DNA of 34,141 nucleotides, taken from positions 1 to 34,141 of the forward strand of contig JADFYM010000011.1 in NCBI GenBank assembly GCA_015233035.1. Direction: 5' to 3'. Below the pieces are notes generated by a model. That model was not told the DNA's origin, made no database searches, and saw only the letters and a list, made by a program, of their open reading frames with translations. The position numbers were made by a program, and so were the translations under genes. This stretch comes from Magnetococcales bacterium (GTDB taxonomy: Bacteria > Pseudomonadota > Magnetococcia > Magnetococcales > Magnetaquicoccaceae). Positions 8,337 to 17,119 of the stretch are shown piece by piece. Positions within the stretch are counted from its first letter, which is position 1. Every line of letters begins with the position of its first letter.

Positions 8337-11300
8337 CTACATGGCCCAGGCCCGCCAACCGGTGTGCATGGGAAAATACAACCCCAGCCGGATCGGATGG
8401 GCCGACACCCGCTGCATCAACATCCCATAGCGCGCCATCTGTTCCTGATACCGCAACCGCTCATTGTCCAGAAACGCCTCCAAATCACTCCCGTGATGCC
8501 AACTGCTCTTGAAGTCGATGACCCAGCGCACCCCCTCCCGATCAATAAAGGTGCGATCCAACACCAGCCGCTGCGGTCGACCCCGCACCACCCCCGTCAA
8601 GGCCAATTCGGAAAACGGCTCCTCATGCCGCGTATTGTCCAAAATCCATCGTCCCCGTTCATCGTTGACCGTGTTCAACAAGGCATTTTTGACCATCCCG
8701 ACAGCCCGCTGCAACTGCGCCAGCGGCACCCCCAGCCGCTCCAGATGGGCGGCATAGGCCAGACGGCGGGCCTCCAGCCGTTGCGGCGTCCATTGGAGCA
8801 ATCCCTCCTGGGCAATGGTGTGCAAAAAGCGATGCACAACAATGCCCACCAGACGCACCGTCTCCCCCGCCCATTCAAATTCCACCGGTTCTTCGTCCAC
8901 CGCCCGCAGGGCAGCCTGCTCCCGCAACGCGGGCGGGGGCGGCGGAGGCGACCAGTCGGTCACCAGACGCCGCAAGGGAACCCCCACCGTCTTGGCCACA
9001 AACTCCCCGGCAGATTCATCCGGCGGTGGCCGATCCTCGGCAAACCAGGTCGCCACCTGCGGCCACAACAGATGCAGAAAAGATCCCGTCGCCGGGGGAT
9101 CCCCGGCAGCCCGAACATGACCCAGCAGATGCAACCGCTCCCGGGCGCGGGTGGTCGCCACATAGAGCAACCGCCCGGCCTCAAAGGCCCCCTTGCTCTT
9201 TTCTGTGTGGCGAATAAAGGCGTGAATCGGATCATCCTGCTCCTGGTCCACCCGCTTGAGCGGTCCCAGCACCAGGCCAGCCGGATGCTCCATCCAGGCC
9301 AGGAGCGATTTTTCCTCGCTGCGGGGCGAACGTCCCAGACCGGGCAAAATGACCGTGTCAAACTCCAACCCCTTGGCCTTGTGAATGGTCATTACCTGCA
9401 AACCTGCCTCCGCCTCCGGGTCCACCCCTGCATAGAGCGCGGCCACCTTTTGGCTGAAGCCCGGCAAATCGGGCAACTCGCCGCCCCGTTCGGTCGTTGC
9501 CAGCAAGGCAAAAAATTGCCGGGCCGCCGCCAACCCTTGCGCATCGGGAACCGTGGCCGGTCCACCCAGAGCCTGCCAGGTGTGCTCGATCCAGAAACAG
9601 AGCCCACTGACACCCGGAAAGGCCTGACAGCGACGCCGCTGCTGCAAGGCCTCGGTCAATACAGCCACCAGCCGTGCCAGTCGCCATTGGCCATCCTCGC
9701 TCAAGCCCGGCCAGGCTGCGGGTGCCGCAATCCGCTCCCACAGGGTGGGGGGCGCGCTGGCCTCCCCGGCGGTCACCGGCGATTTTTGGGCCAGATGGGT
9801 CAAATCGGCCAACGACAACCCACACCAGGGGGCGCGCAAAATAGCCAGCCAGGCAATGCGATCCGCCGGACAGGTCAGGGCGCGGGTCAAGGAGAGCAGA
9901 TCCTGAATCACCATCGATTGGGCCAGCGATGCCAGATCAATCCCCTGGTAACGCAGACCGGCTTGGCTCAACGCGGGCAGAATATGCTGCAAGTGCGACC
10001 GGGCCCGGACCAGAATGGCCGTCTTGTGGTTGGCCTGGCGGGCTTGCCGGACCAGAGCGACCACCTGGGCGGCCTCCGCTGGCGGGTCATCGGTGGCAAA
10101 TGGATGGACCGTGACGGCCACCCCGGCCTGGGTAGTGCGAAAAGGGACCGAGGCATGAAAATGGACCGCACCCGCCGCCATGTCGTCCACCGGGGGCATG
10201 ATCGAGGGAAAGGAGGCATTGACCCAGGCAACCAGATCGGCCTGGGAACGAAAATTGGCCGTCAGGGTCAAGGGCCGCAGGCGAATCTGCCCCAGCCCCA
10301 TCTGCTGGGCGCGCAAAAACAGCCCCACCTCCGCCTCGCGAAAACGATAGATGGATTGCATGGGATCGCCCACCACAAACAGCGTGCGCCCATCCTGACC
10401 GCTCCAACCGGCGGTCAACCGCTCCAGCAGCCGATATTGTCCCTGCGAGGTATCCTGAAACTCATCCACCAATAGATGCTTGATTTGATAATCCACCTTC
10501 ATGGCCAGATTGGTCGGGGTTTCCGGTTCGCCCAGGGCCGTTTCAGCCCGCATGGCAATCTCGGCAAAATCCACCTGGCCCAACTCCTGAAACCGGATGC
10601 TCAGTTGGGCCACCGCCATGGGCAACAGGTGCAGCAGGGCTTGCAATATTTCCCACTGGGCCTCGGTATAGTGGGGCGGCGGCAGCAGGCGCACCCTGGC
10701 CAGTGCCTCCCGCAGGCCCGGTCGCTCGGCAAGCAATTGACCGAGGGCGATGGTACACCCCTTCATCTCCGTAAACAGAGCCTTTTCCGTCGCCGACCGC
10801 CCCTGACTGGCGGGTGGAAAGCCGTTGCTGACATTGACCTGCTTGCGCCAAGTGTCGCCCTTGGTCAGCAGACACTCCACGATGCCCAGCCATTGGGCAT
10901 AATGGTCCGGCGTGGCCGCCGGAAAGGGGGCCTGACTGTGGCAAAGGGTCACCGGGGAGGCGGACTGGGCCAAACGGAGATTTTCTCCGGCAAAGCCCGC
11001 CAGATGCCAGATTTCCTCTTTTTCCAGTTCCGAGAGCGATTGTTCGACGGCCAGCAGTCCGTCACAGACCACCTGGTGCAGGACTGTTTCCAGCAGGCGT
11101 CTGGCCTCTGCGCCCTGGGCCTGCTGGCCACCGATATGGCGCAACCATTGCTCGCGGCGCGCCAACAGGTTGGCCAACAGGGCTTCCACCTTGGCCAGAT
11201 GGTTGTCCAGATGGTCGAGCAGGGTGGCAATGGCGGGGGACCAGCGGTTTTTTTCCTTGCCCAGCAGCAAAGTGGCCCGCGCGGCGGCCTGATAGTGCTC

Positions 11301-11747
11301 CGCCGGATCCTCGACAATGCCGAAATGACCGCCCAGACGGGACAAGATGGGCAGTTGCCGGGTCAGATTGGCACACAGGGCATCCAGGGTTAAAATGCGC
11401 AGGCGGCCCGGATTGTCCAGCAATTGCCACCCGAGTTCCTGGTCGCGGCGCAATGCCAGTTCGCCCAGGTGCCGGGTATGCCGGGCAAAGGAGTCGGCCT
11501 CGGCGGGTAGCTCGCGCTGGGCGGCGTGCAACGCCTCCACAATACGATTTTTCATCTCGGCCGCCGCCTTGCGGGTGAAGGTGATGGCCACCAGTTCTTC
11601 GGGTTGCTGAACCAGGGTCAACAGGCGCAAAAAACGTTGTGTCAGAAGACCCGTCTTGCCGGAACCGGCGGGGGCCTGGACAATAAAAGAGGCTGTGGGG
11701 TTGAGCGCGTCGGCGCGGGCCAGGGCGTCGGCCAGGGGGCGGGTCAT
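8337..11747 (-). CDS. addA: AddA-like double-strand-break repair helicase/nuclease (UvrD/RecB family)
   Basis: A superfamily 1 helicase with a C-terminal nuclease, 1136 residues, as in AddA. Motif I is APAGSGKTGLLTQ (about residues 25-37), followed by AITFTRKAAAEM (Ia), LLVDEFQDTSQGQ (II), VVGDPMQSIYRFREAE (III), LTANFRSQ (IV), VMTIHKAKGLEFDTVILPG (V) and LYVATTRARERL (VI). The C-terminal VRWVIDFKSSW is the PD-(D/E)xK nuclease core. It would unwind and resect broken DNA ends to feed RecA. The start at 11747 overlaps the stop of the upstream AddB-like gene (ATGA), and that partner supports an AddAB-type complex. The frame extends further upstream only within the neighbouring gene. Confidence 0.93.
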   Translation of the reverse strand: MTRPLADALARADALNPTASFIVQAPAGSGKTGLLTQRFLRLLTLVQQPEELVAITFTRKAAAEMKNRIVEALHAAQRELPAEADSFARHTRHLGELALRRDQELGWQLLDNPGRLRILTLDALCANLTRQLPILSRLGGHFGIVEDPAEHYQAAARATLLLGKEKNRWSPAIATLLDHLDNHLAKVEALLANLLARREQWLRHIGGQQAQGAEARRLLETVLHQVVCDGLLAVEQSLSELEKEEIWHLAGFAGENLRLAQSASPVTLCHSQAPFPAATPDHYAQWLGIVECLLTKGDTWRKQVNVSNGFPPASQGRSATEKALFTEMKGCTIALGQLLAERPGLREALARVRLLPPPHYTEAQWEILQALLHLLPMAVAQLSIRFQELGQVDFAEIAMRAETALGEPETPTNLAMKVDYQIKHLLVDEFQDTSQGQYRLLERLTAGWSGQDGRTLFVVGDPMQSIYRFREAEVGLFLRAQQMGLGQIRLRPLTLTANFRSQADLVAWVNASFPSIMPPVDDMAAGAVHFHASVPFRTTQAGVAVTVHPFATDDPPAEAAQVVALVRQARQANHKTAILVRARSHLQHILPALSQAGLRYQGIDLASLAQSMVIQDLLSLTRALTCPADRIAWLAILRAPWCGLSLADLTHLAQKSPVTAGEASAPPTLWERIAAPAAWPGLSEDGQWRLARLVAVLTEALQQRRRCQAFPGVSGLCFWIEHTWQALGGPATVPDAQGLAAARQFFALLATTERGGELPDLPGFSQKVAALYAGVDPEAEAGLQVMTIHKAKGLEFDTVILPGLGRSPRSEEKSLLAWMEHPAGLVLGPLKRVDQEQDDPIHAFIRHTEKSKGAFEAGRLLYVATTRARERLHLLGHVRAAGDPPATGSFLHLLWPQVATWFAEDRPPPDESAGEFVAKTVGVPLRRLVTDWSPPPPPPALREQAALRAVDEEPVEFEWAGETVRLVGIVVHRFLHTIAQEGLLQWTPQRLEARRLAYAAHLERLGVPLAQLQRAVGMVKNALLNTVNDERGRWILDNTRHEEPFSELALTGVVRGRPQRLVLDRTFIDREGVRWVIDFKSSWHHGSDLEAFLDNERLRYQEQMARYGMLMQRVSAHPIRLGLYFPMHTGWRAWAM

Positions 11748-14647
11748 GCCAGTTGCTCCTCTTCGGTCGGAATGGGACCCTGTTCCGGGTAGCGGCACAG
11801 GGGAGTCAGGTCGCAATAAAGGCAACTCTGGGGCAAGGGATCCACCCGCGCCTCGCCCCGGATGAATTGTTCCCCCAGGTTGGTGAGAACCGCCCGCCAG
11901 GAGCCGATCATCTCCTGCCAATCGGCCATCTCCGGTGCCTGTTTTTGAAAATGTTCCACGCGGGGCAACAAGCCTTCCTGATCGGCCAGGCCGTTGAAGC
12001 GGCACTCGCCTGCCCGTACCTGACAAAAAGCCAGAGCGGCCACCCGCTCGTCAACCGATTGGGCCCAGGCCAGGAGATACAGGGGCAACTGCGGATCCGC
12101 CGGTCGGTCGCCAAACCAGTCGGCGGTGCGGGTTTGTCCCGTCTTGTAATCCAGAACCACCAGGGAACCATCGGGCAGCCGGTCGATCCGATCCAGACGG
12201 ACCCGCACAGTCAAGGCCCCCAGGGTCAAGGTACGCTCCATCTCCTGTCCGACCACGGTGAAGGCCACGTCGCGCCCCTGTTCCAACTGCAAAAAGGTGT
12301 GGAGCAGGCGGGTCAGACGGGCATCCTCCAGTTGGCGGAAAAAGGGGTGCAGCGGTTCCGGCCATTGCCGGGTGGCCTTTTCCAGGGTCTCCTGGACGGC
12401 CATCTGGACCAGGGGATTGTCGGTCGTGGCCACGGTCTTGATGTCGGTCTGCTCGGCACCGAGATGCTGCCAGAGTTGAGTCAAGGCACCATGGACAATC
12501 TGGCCACGCTGGGAGGCATCCAGGCCGATGTCTGGTTCCGGTCGTGCGGTCGCTCCCAGGCGGAAGCGGGCAAAGGCCTGAAACGGGCAGACCGCCTGGG
12601 CTTTCAACACCGCCGTGCTGACCGGTGGGGCATCCTGGGTGGGATACGGGGGGCCACAGTCGTCGAGCAGGGTGGCGCATTCCGCTGCCTCAAACAGCAT
12701 TTGGTGATAGTCCGGGAGGGGTTCCATAGGGGGTTCGCTGGCACGCTGTTCGGGCAGGTGGGCAATCATGGGGGTCGGGCGCAAGGGCTGGTCGTCATTC
12801 CAGAGGGGATAACTGCAAACAATCTCCTCGGCGGATTGCAAAAAAGTCTGGAAGAGGGCCTGATGGTAGGCCGCCTCCTGGGCAAACGCGGCGTGGGGCA
12901 TCCCATGGTGGCGTTGCAGGGCGATGGGCAAAAAGGGATTGGGGGCCAACGGGGGGGGCCAGGCATCCTCCGCGAGTCCCGTGATCCAGAGGTGGGTACA
13001 GGTTTCGCCCACGGCCTCCAGCATACCCATGATCTGGATCGGCGCGTCGTCTGCCTCGGGTTGAAAGGGGCGTTCCGCCAGCAGACGTTCCAGCAGGGCC
13101 AGGGCATCGGTCAGAGAGAGGCGTCCGGCCATTTTGTCCAGGGTGGCAAACAGGGCGAGTCCCTCCCGCCAGGCGACCACATTCTGATATTCGCCGCTGG
13201 TCAGACCGCGCTCGCCCGGCCAACCCAGCACGGTCAGCCAGCGGGAAAACCGCTCTATCCACACCGAGGGACGGGCCGGGGCGAGGGGCGAAGTGGCGGT
13301 GGGCGAAGCGGAATCTGGCCCGATTTCTGCGTGTTCGATTGTTGCCCGGTTGTCTTTTTGATCGGAATCGGCTAGAAAGGTTGCGAAGGTGGCCAGCGTG
13401 GCGGCCAGTATTGGGCATGGTGGTGCCTCGGTATCGCCACGGGCCGCCTCCCGCCGCAACTGGCTGGTCTGGATCTGCAAAAAACCTTTGTGCCGCAACC
13501 GGCTATCCAGCAAACTGCGGGCCGACCATTCGGTTTGGCCACCCTGCCAGAAGGGCGAATGAAGCAGACGGGTATACTGGATCAGGGCGAGGTTGCCTTT
13601 GCCCAAGCCCAGCAACAGCAGGGCGTCCCGCACCAGTGGGGTTTCGGTCAGGCGGGCTCCGAGGGAAATGTTGAACAGTTTGCTGCGCGGATCCAGGGTG
13701 GTCGGGTTTGTGCCGGGATAAAAGGTGCGGGAAAAAATCGCGACCACTTGCGGCAACAGATTTTCCAGGGTCGGGATGATGATGCCGATTTTTTGCTCCG
13801 GGGTCTGGGTGAGTATCGCCCTGGACCAGTGGGCGGCGGCCACCAGTTCGGCCTCGGTGGAGGGGTGGCCCACGCGCACGGCGCGGCCCGCCGGGCGGGA
13901 TAGCGTCCATTCCTCGATCTGAATACCCGCCTGGGTCAAGGTGGCCCAGAGTGCGCCCAGGTTGGGGGGGATGGGTGGCTGGAATCCGGCCAGCAGGATC
14001 TGTTTGGGCAAGATGGCGGGTCCAGGGGGATCATCCCCCTGGTGGGATCCAGGGGCAAAGCCCCTGGTGGGGGTCCGGGGCGAAGCCCCGCAAGAGGGGT
14101 CCACCGGTCCGCCTGTTTCTGCCGCAGGGTCATGGTGTGCCAAGTGAGGGAGCAGGTAGGCAATCAGGCTGGCCCGATCCAGCCAGCCCCGTTGACGACA
14201 AAGGGTTGCAAATCGGGTAGACCAGGCGTAAAAAGCCTGAGCGTCTTCGTGATCATAGAGATCGGCTTCGGTCGGGGTGACCTGCCACTCCTGGAGCAGG
14301 TTCCAGGCTTTCTGGGCATTTTTGGCGGCCTCGTCCACCCGCAGCAGTCGTTCGCCCTCGGGGGAGGCGGTGATGATGCTTTCCCAAAGCAACCGCTCCT
14401 GCCAGGGAGTGAGCAGGGTTGGGGCATGGTTGCGGGCGCGGCCGGGATCGGTCTCCCGTTGGTCCAGGAGGTGTTCCCAGCACTGTTCCAGCCAGGTGGC
14501 GAGGGGCATGATGCGCGGGGTGGGCCAGACGGTTGCCCCGGCTGCGAGTTGTTCCTGATCCATTTGCTGGATCAGGGTGCGCGCCAGACGGCGGTTGACC
14601 GTCAGGATGAGACGGTCCGAATCCGGGGTGGGCAGGGTGTTTTGCAT
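11744..14647 (-). CDS. AddB-like PD-(D/E)xK nuclease / probable DNA repair protein
   Basis: A 967-residue partner of the downstream AddA-like helicase, of the family once named only probable DNA repair protein (TIGR03623) in Beta- and Gammaproteobacteria. The N-terminal part (LILTVNRRLARTLIQQ) and middle resemble an inactivated helicase fold with no intact Walker A seen. The C-terminal nuclease has VRVRLDRIDRLPDG and LVVLDYKTGQ. A Cys before the nuclease (AVCPFQAFARFRLGA) and three after it (SCLYCDLTPLC) match the arrangement of the AddB 4Fe-4S cluster. Residues about 182-211 are encoded by an in-frame dispersed hairpin repeat (14017-14103) lying just before ILLAGFQPPIP. It diverges from fabG, 64 bp away. 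Confidence 0.88.
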   Translation of the reverse strand: MQNTLPTPDSDRLILTVNRRLARTLIQQMDQEQLAAGATVWPTPRIMPLATWLEQCWEHLLDQRETDPGRARNHAPTLLTPWQERLLWESIITASPEGERLLRVDEAAKNAQKAWNLLQEWQVTPTEADLYDHEDAQAFYAWSTRFATLCRQRGWLDRASLIAYLLPHLAHHDPAAETGGPVDPSCGASPRTPTRGFAPGSHQGDDPPGPAILPKQILLAGFQPPIPPNLGALWATLTQAGIQIEEWTLSRPAGRAVRVGHPSTEAELVAAAHWSRAILTQTPEQKIGIIIPTLENLLPQVVAIFSRTFYPGTNPTTLDPRSKLFNISLGARLTETPLVRDALLLLGLGKGNLALIQYTRLLHSPFWQGGQTEWSARSLLDSRLRHKGFLQIQTSQLRREAARGDTEAPPCPILAATLATFATFLADSDQKDNRATIEHAEIGPDSASPTATSPLAPARPSVWIERFSRWLTVLGWPGERGLTSGEYQNVVAWREGLALFATLDKMAGRLSLTDALALLERLLAERPFQPEADDAPIQIMGMLEAVGETCTHLWITGLAEDAWPPPLAPNPFLPIALQRHHGMPHAAFAQEAAYHQALFQTFLQSAEEIVCSYPLWNDDQPLRPTPMIAHLPEQRASEPPMEPLPDYHQMLFEAAECATLLDDCGPPYPTQDAPPVSTAVLKAQAVCPFQAFARFRLGATARPEPDIGLDASQRGQIVHGALTQLWQHLGAEQTDIKTVATTDNPLVQMAVQETLEKATRQWPEPLHPFFRQLEDARLTRLLHTFLQLEQGRDVAFTVVGQEMERTLTLGALTVRVRLDRIDRLPDGSLVVLDYKTGQTRTADWFGDRPADPQLPLYLLAWAQSVDERVAALAFCQVRAGECRFNGLADQEGLLPRVEHFQKQAPEMADWQEMIGSWRAVLTNLGEQFIRGEARVDPLPQSCLYCDLTPLCRYPEQGPIPTEEEQLA
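14017..14103 (+). repeat. GC-rich triple-hairpin dispersed repeat, copy 5, inside a coding region
   Basis: CGGGTCCAGGGGGATCATCC begins the same three-palindrome unit as at 18397, here within the AddB-like gene and antisense to it. About 87 bp, a multiple of three, so the frame stays open and adds roughly 29 residues rich in Gly, Pro and Ser (GASPRTPTRGFAPGSHQGDD). Confidence 0.9.
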
Positions 14648-14711
14648 TGTTTTGACCAGTCCAGCGATGGGGTTTGGATGGGATCACTTCCAAAAAAGAG
14701 GAAACCGGGTT

Positions 14712-15452
14712 ATGTTGAAGGATCGCGTCGCCATTGTCACCGGATCCAGCGGTGGAATCGGTCGAGTGGTTGCACAGCAGTTGGCGCGGCGGGGGGCCAA
14801 GGTGGTGTTGCTCAGTCGGGCGTCCGACCGTTTGGCGGCGGCTCTGGCGGAGGTGCGGGCATTTTCCCCGGCATCGGAGGCTTTTGCGGCGGATGTGTCG
14901 GTGCCGTCCGAGGTGGCCGAGGCGGTGAACAAAACCATGGCCCAGTTTGGCCAGATTGATATTCTGGTCAACAATGCCGGGATCACCAAGGATGGGTTGA
15001 TCATGCGGATGAAGGAAGAGGATTGGCAGCAGGTCATGGAGGTCAATCTGACCAGTATTTTCCGTCTGACCCAATTGGTGTTGCGGCCCATGGTGAAGGC
15101 GCGTTATGGTCGGATCATCCAGATCTCTTCTGTCGTGGGCAGCACGGGCAATGCGGGGCAGGCCAATTATGTCGCCGCCAAGGCCGGGCTGGAGGGGTTC
15201 GCCAAGACGGTGGCTTTGGAGGTGGCCTCGCGGAATATTACGGTCAATTGCGTTGCCCCCGGATTTATTCGGTCGGCCATGACCGATCAGTTGAATTCCA
15301 AGACCAGGGAGGCTATCCTGGCCCGCATTCCTTTGGGGGTGGCGGGTGAACCGGAAGACGTGGCCCATGCGGTGGCCTTTTTGGCGTCGGCGGAGGCGCG
15401 GTATATTACGGGTCAGACCATCCATGTCAATGGTGGGATGTATATGCGGTAG
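14712..15452 (+). CDS. fabG: 3-oxoacyl-[acyl-carrier-protein] reductase
   Basis: NADPH-dependent reduction of 3-oxoacyl-ACP in the fatty-acid elongation cycle. It is a 246-residue short-chain dehydrogenase/reductase with the cofactor motif VTGSSGGIGR, the DILVNNAGITKDGLIMRM segment, the catalytic Ser in QISSVVGSTGN, the YVAAKAG Tyr-x-x-x-Lys pair, and the C-terminal ITGQTIHVNGGMYM. ATG 14712 is chosen, with AGAGG about 10 bases upstream; longer frames run into the divergent neighbour. Genes for the usual upstream partners (fabD, fabH, plsX) are not here, so the fab cluster starts at fabG. Confidence 0.96.
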   Translation: MLKDRVAIVTGSSGGIGRVVAQQLARRGAKVVLLSRASDRLAAALAEVRAFSPASEAFAADVSVPSEVAEAVNKTMAQFGQIDILVNNAGITKDGLIMRMKEEDWQQVMEVNLTSIFRLTQLVLRPMVKARYGRIIQISSVVGSTGNAGQANYVAAKAGLEGFAKTVALEVASRNITVNCVAPGFIRSAMTDQLNSKTREAILARIPLGVAGEPEDVAHAVAFLASAEARYITGQTIHVNGGMYMR

Positions 15453-15539
15453 GATGGGCTACGTTTGCAACGCCGAAGGCGCGGGAACGATAGAGGGTGC
15501 AGGATGACGGGGGCGTAAATTGTGCGGTTGCCCAACAGG

Positions 15540-15572
15540 AGAATTCTCCTCAAACCGGAGAATTCTATTTTT
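15540..15572 (+). terminator. Rho-independent terminator-like hairpin between fabG and acpP
   Basis: AGAATTCTCC (15540-15549) and GGAGAATTCT (15557-15566) form a perfect 10-bp stem with a 7-base loop, followed by ATTTTT. It may end a share of fabG transcripts or act as an attenuator, with acpP using its own promoter downstream of or within this region. Confidence 0.7.
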
Positions 15573-15602
15573 GATGCTGTACTTTAAAGGAAATACCTTG
15601 CT

Positions 15603-15842
15603 ATGAGCGATATCGCGGCACGAGTCAAAAAGATTGTGATTGAGCAGTTGGGCGTGGATGCCGGTCAGGTGACAGAGGATGCCAATTTTGTCGATGATCT
15701 GGGAGCCGATTCCCTGGATACGGTGGAGTTGGTCATGGCTCTGGAAGAAGAATTCGGCTGTGAAATTCCCGATGAGGCGGCAGAAAAGATTGTAACAGTC
15801 AAACAGGCCATCGCCTACATCGAGGAGCATACCGCCTCCTGA
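15603..15842 (+). CDS. acpP: Acyl carrier protein
   Basis: The small acidic carrier of growing acyl chains, 79 residues, the usual length. The phosphopantetheine attachment Ser is in [20 protein letters not shown], an essentially canonical site. The ATG at 15603 follows an AAAGGA about 10 bases upstream. It lies between fabG and fabF as in most Pseudomonadota, with a terminator-like stem before it that fits the high, separately set expression known for acpP. Confidence 0.98.
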   Translation: MSDIAARVKKIVIEQLGVDAGQVTEDANFVDDLGADSLDTVELVMALEEEFGCEIPDEAAEKIVTVKQAIAYIEEHTAS

Positions 15843-15877
15843 TTTTATCTTTAGCATTGCCATCGGGAGAAAATACC

Positions 15878-17119
15878 GTGGATCGTCGCGTGGTGATTAC
15901 CGGTTTGGGTCTGGTGACCCCGTTGGGTCTGGGGACCGAAACCACCTGGTCTGGACTTGTGGCTGGGCGGTCGGGTATTGGACCGATCACCCGGTTTGAT
16001 GCAACCGACTATGATTCCCGTATTGCCGGTGAATGCCAGGATTTTCAGGCCGAGGCCTGGATTCCGAAAAAAGAGATCAAGAAGATGGATCTCTTTATGC
16101 AATTCGGCATCGCTGCGGCGCAAATGGCCTGGGACGATGCGGGATTCCAGCGGACGGACGAGAATGCCCATCGGGTGGGGGTGGTGATCGGGTCGGGCAT
16201 TGGTGGCCTGTCTGCCATTCAAAACCAGGCCATGCTGCTGCAATCCCGTGGTCCGAGCCGGATTTCGCCGTTTTTTATCCCCATGTCGCTGATCAATCTG
16301 GTCTCCGGTCATGTGGCCATCCGTTTTGGTCTCAAGGGACCGAACCATGCGGTGGTGACGGCGTGTGCCACAGGCACCCATGCCATTGGCGATGCCGTCC
16401 GCATGATCCAACGCGGGGAGGCCGATGCCATGCTGGCCGGGGGGGCCGAGGCGGCCACGTGTGAATTGGCTGTCGGCGGTTTTTCCGCTGCCCGTGCCCT
16501 GACCACGCGCAACAATGCACCGCAACAAGCCTCCCGGCCCTGGGACCGGGACCGGGATGGCTTTGTCATTGCCGAAGGGGCGGGTGTGGTCTTTCTGGAA
16601 GAGATGGAGTCGGCCAAACGACGGGGAGCCACCCTGTATGCCGAGGTGGTGGGCTATGGCATGTCGGGGGATGCCTACCATATCACCTCCCCGGATCCCC
16701 ATGGTGATGGGGCGGTCCGCTGCATGTTGGCGGCGTTGCGGGACGGCCAGGTGGATCCCGCTGCGGTCGGCTATATCAATGCCCATGGCACCTCCACCCC
16801 CCAGGGGGATGCCGTGGAGACCGAGGCAATCAAGACCGTTTTTGGCCTGGAGCAGGCCAAAAAAATAATGGTCTCTTCCACCAAGTCCATGACGGGCCAT
16901 CTCCTGGGCGCGGCGGGCGGGGTGGAAGCCATTTTTACCGCCTTGGCCTTGCATCATCAGGTCATTCCGCCCACCATCAACCTGGACAATCCCGATCCGC
17001 TCTGCGACCTGGACTATGTCCCCCACACGGCCCGTGACTGTCAGGTGACCTATGCCCTGTCCAACTCGTTTGGTTTTGGCGGCACCAATGCCTCTCTGCT
17101 GCTCAAGCGTTCCCCTTGA
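15878..17119 (+). CDS. fabF: 3-oxoacyl-[acyl-carrier-protein] synthase II
   Basis: Condenses acyl-ACP with malonyl-ACP to lengthen fatty acids. The protein is 413 residues, the E. coli length. The catalytic Cys sits in VVTACATGTHAIGDA; the two His are in INAHGTSTPQGD and KSMTGHLLGAAGG; the C-terminal NSFGFGGTNASLL is typical. The GTG at 15878 is chosen, giving VDRRVVITGLG at the family start, with GGGAGA upstream; a TTG at 15857 would add seven residues. Its stop overlaps the mltG start. The pabC gene that often follows fabF is absent. Confidence 0.97.
   Translation: MDRRVVITGLGLVTPLGLGTETTWSGLVAGRSGIGPITRFDATDYDSRIAGECQDFQAEAWIPKKEIKKMDLFMQFGIAAAQMAWDDAGFQRTDENAHRVGVVIGSGIGGLSAIQNQAMLLQSRGPSRISPFFIPMSLINLVSGHVAIRFGLKGPNHAVVTACATGTHAIGDAVRMIQRGEADAMLAGGAEAATCELAVGGFSAARALTTRNNAPQQASRPWDRDRDGFVIAEGAGVVFLEEMESAKRRGATLYAEVVGYGMSGDAYHITSPDPHGDGAVRCMLAALRDGQVDPAAVGYINAHGTSTPQGDAVETEAIKTVFGLEQAKKIMVSSTKSMTGHLLGAAGGVEAIFTALALHHQVIPPTINLDNPDPLCDLDYVPHTARDCQVTYALSNSFGFGGTNASLLLKRSP

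Noticed and set aside
8364-10475. Very long open frame (over 700 codons) on the plus strand, antisense to the AddA-like gene
   Set aside because: It mirrors the codon bias of the real gene, is rich in Gln, Arg, Pro and His, has no recognisable motif and no ribosome-binding site.
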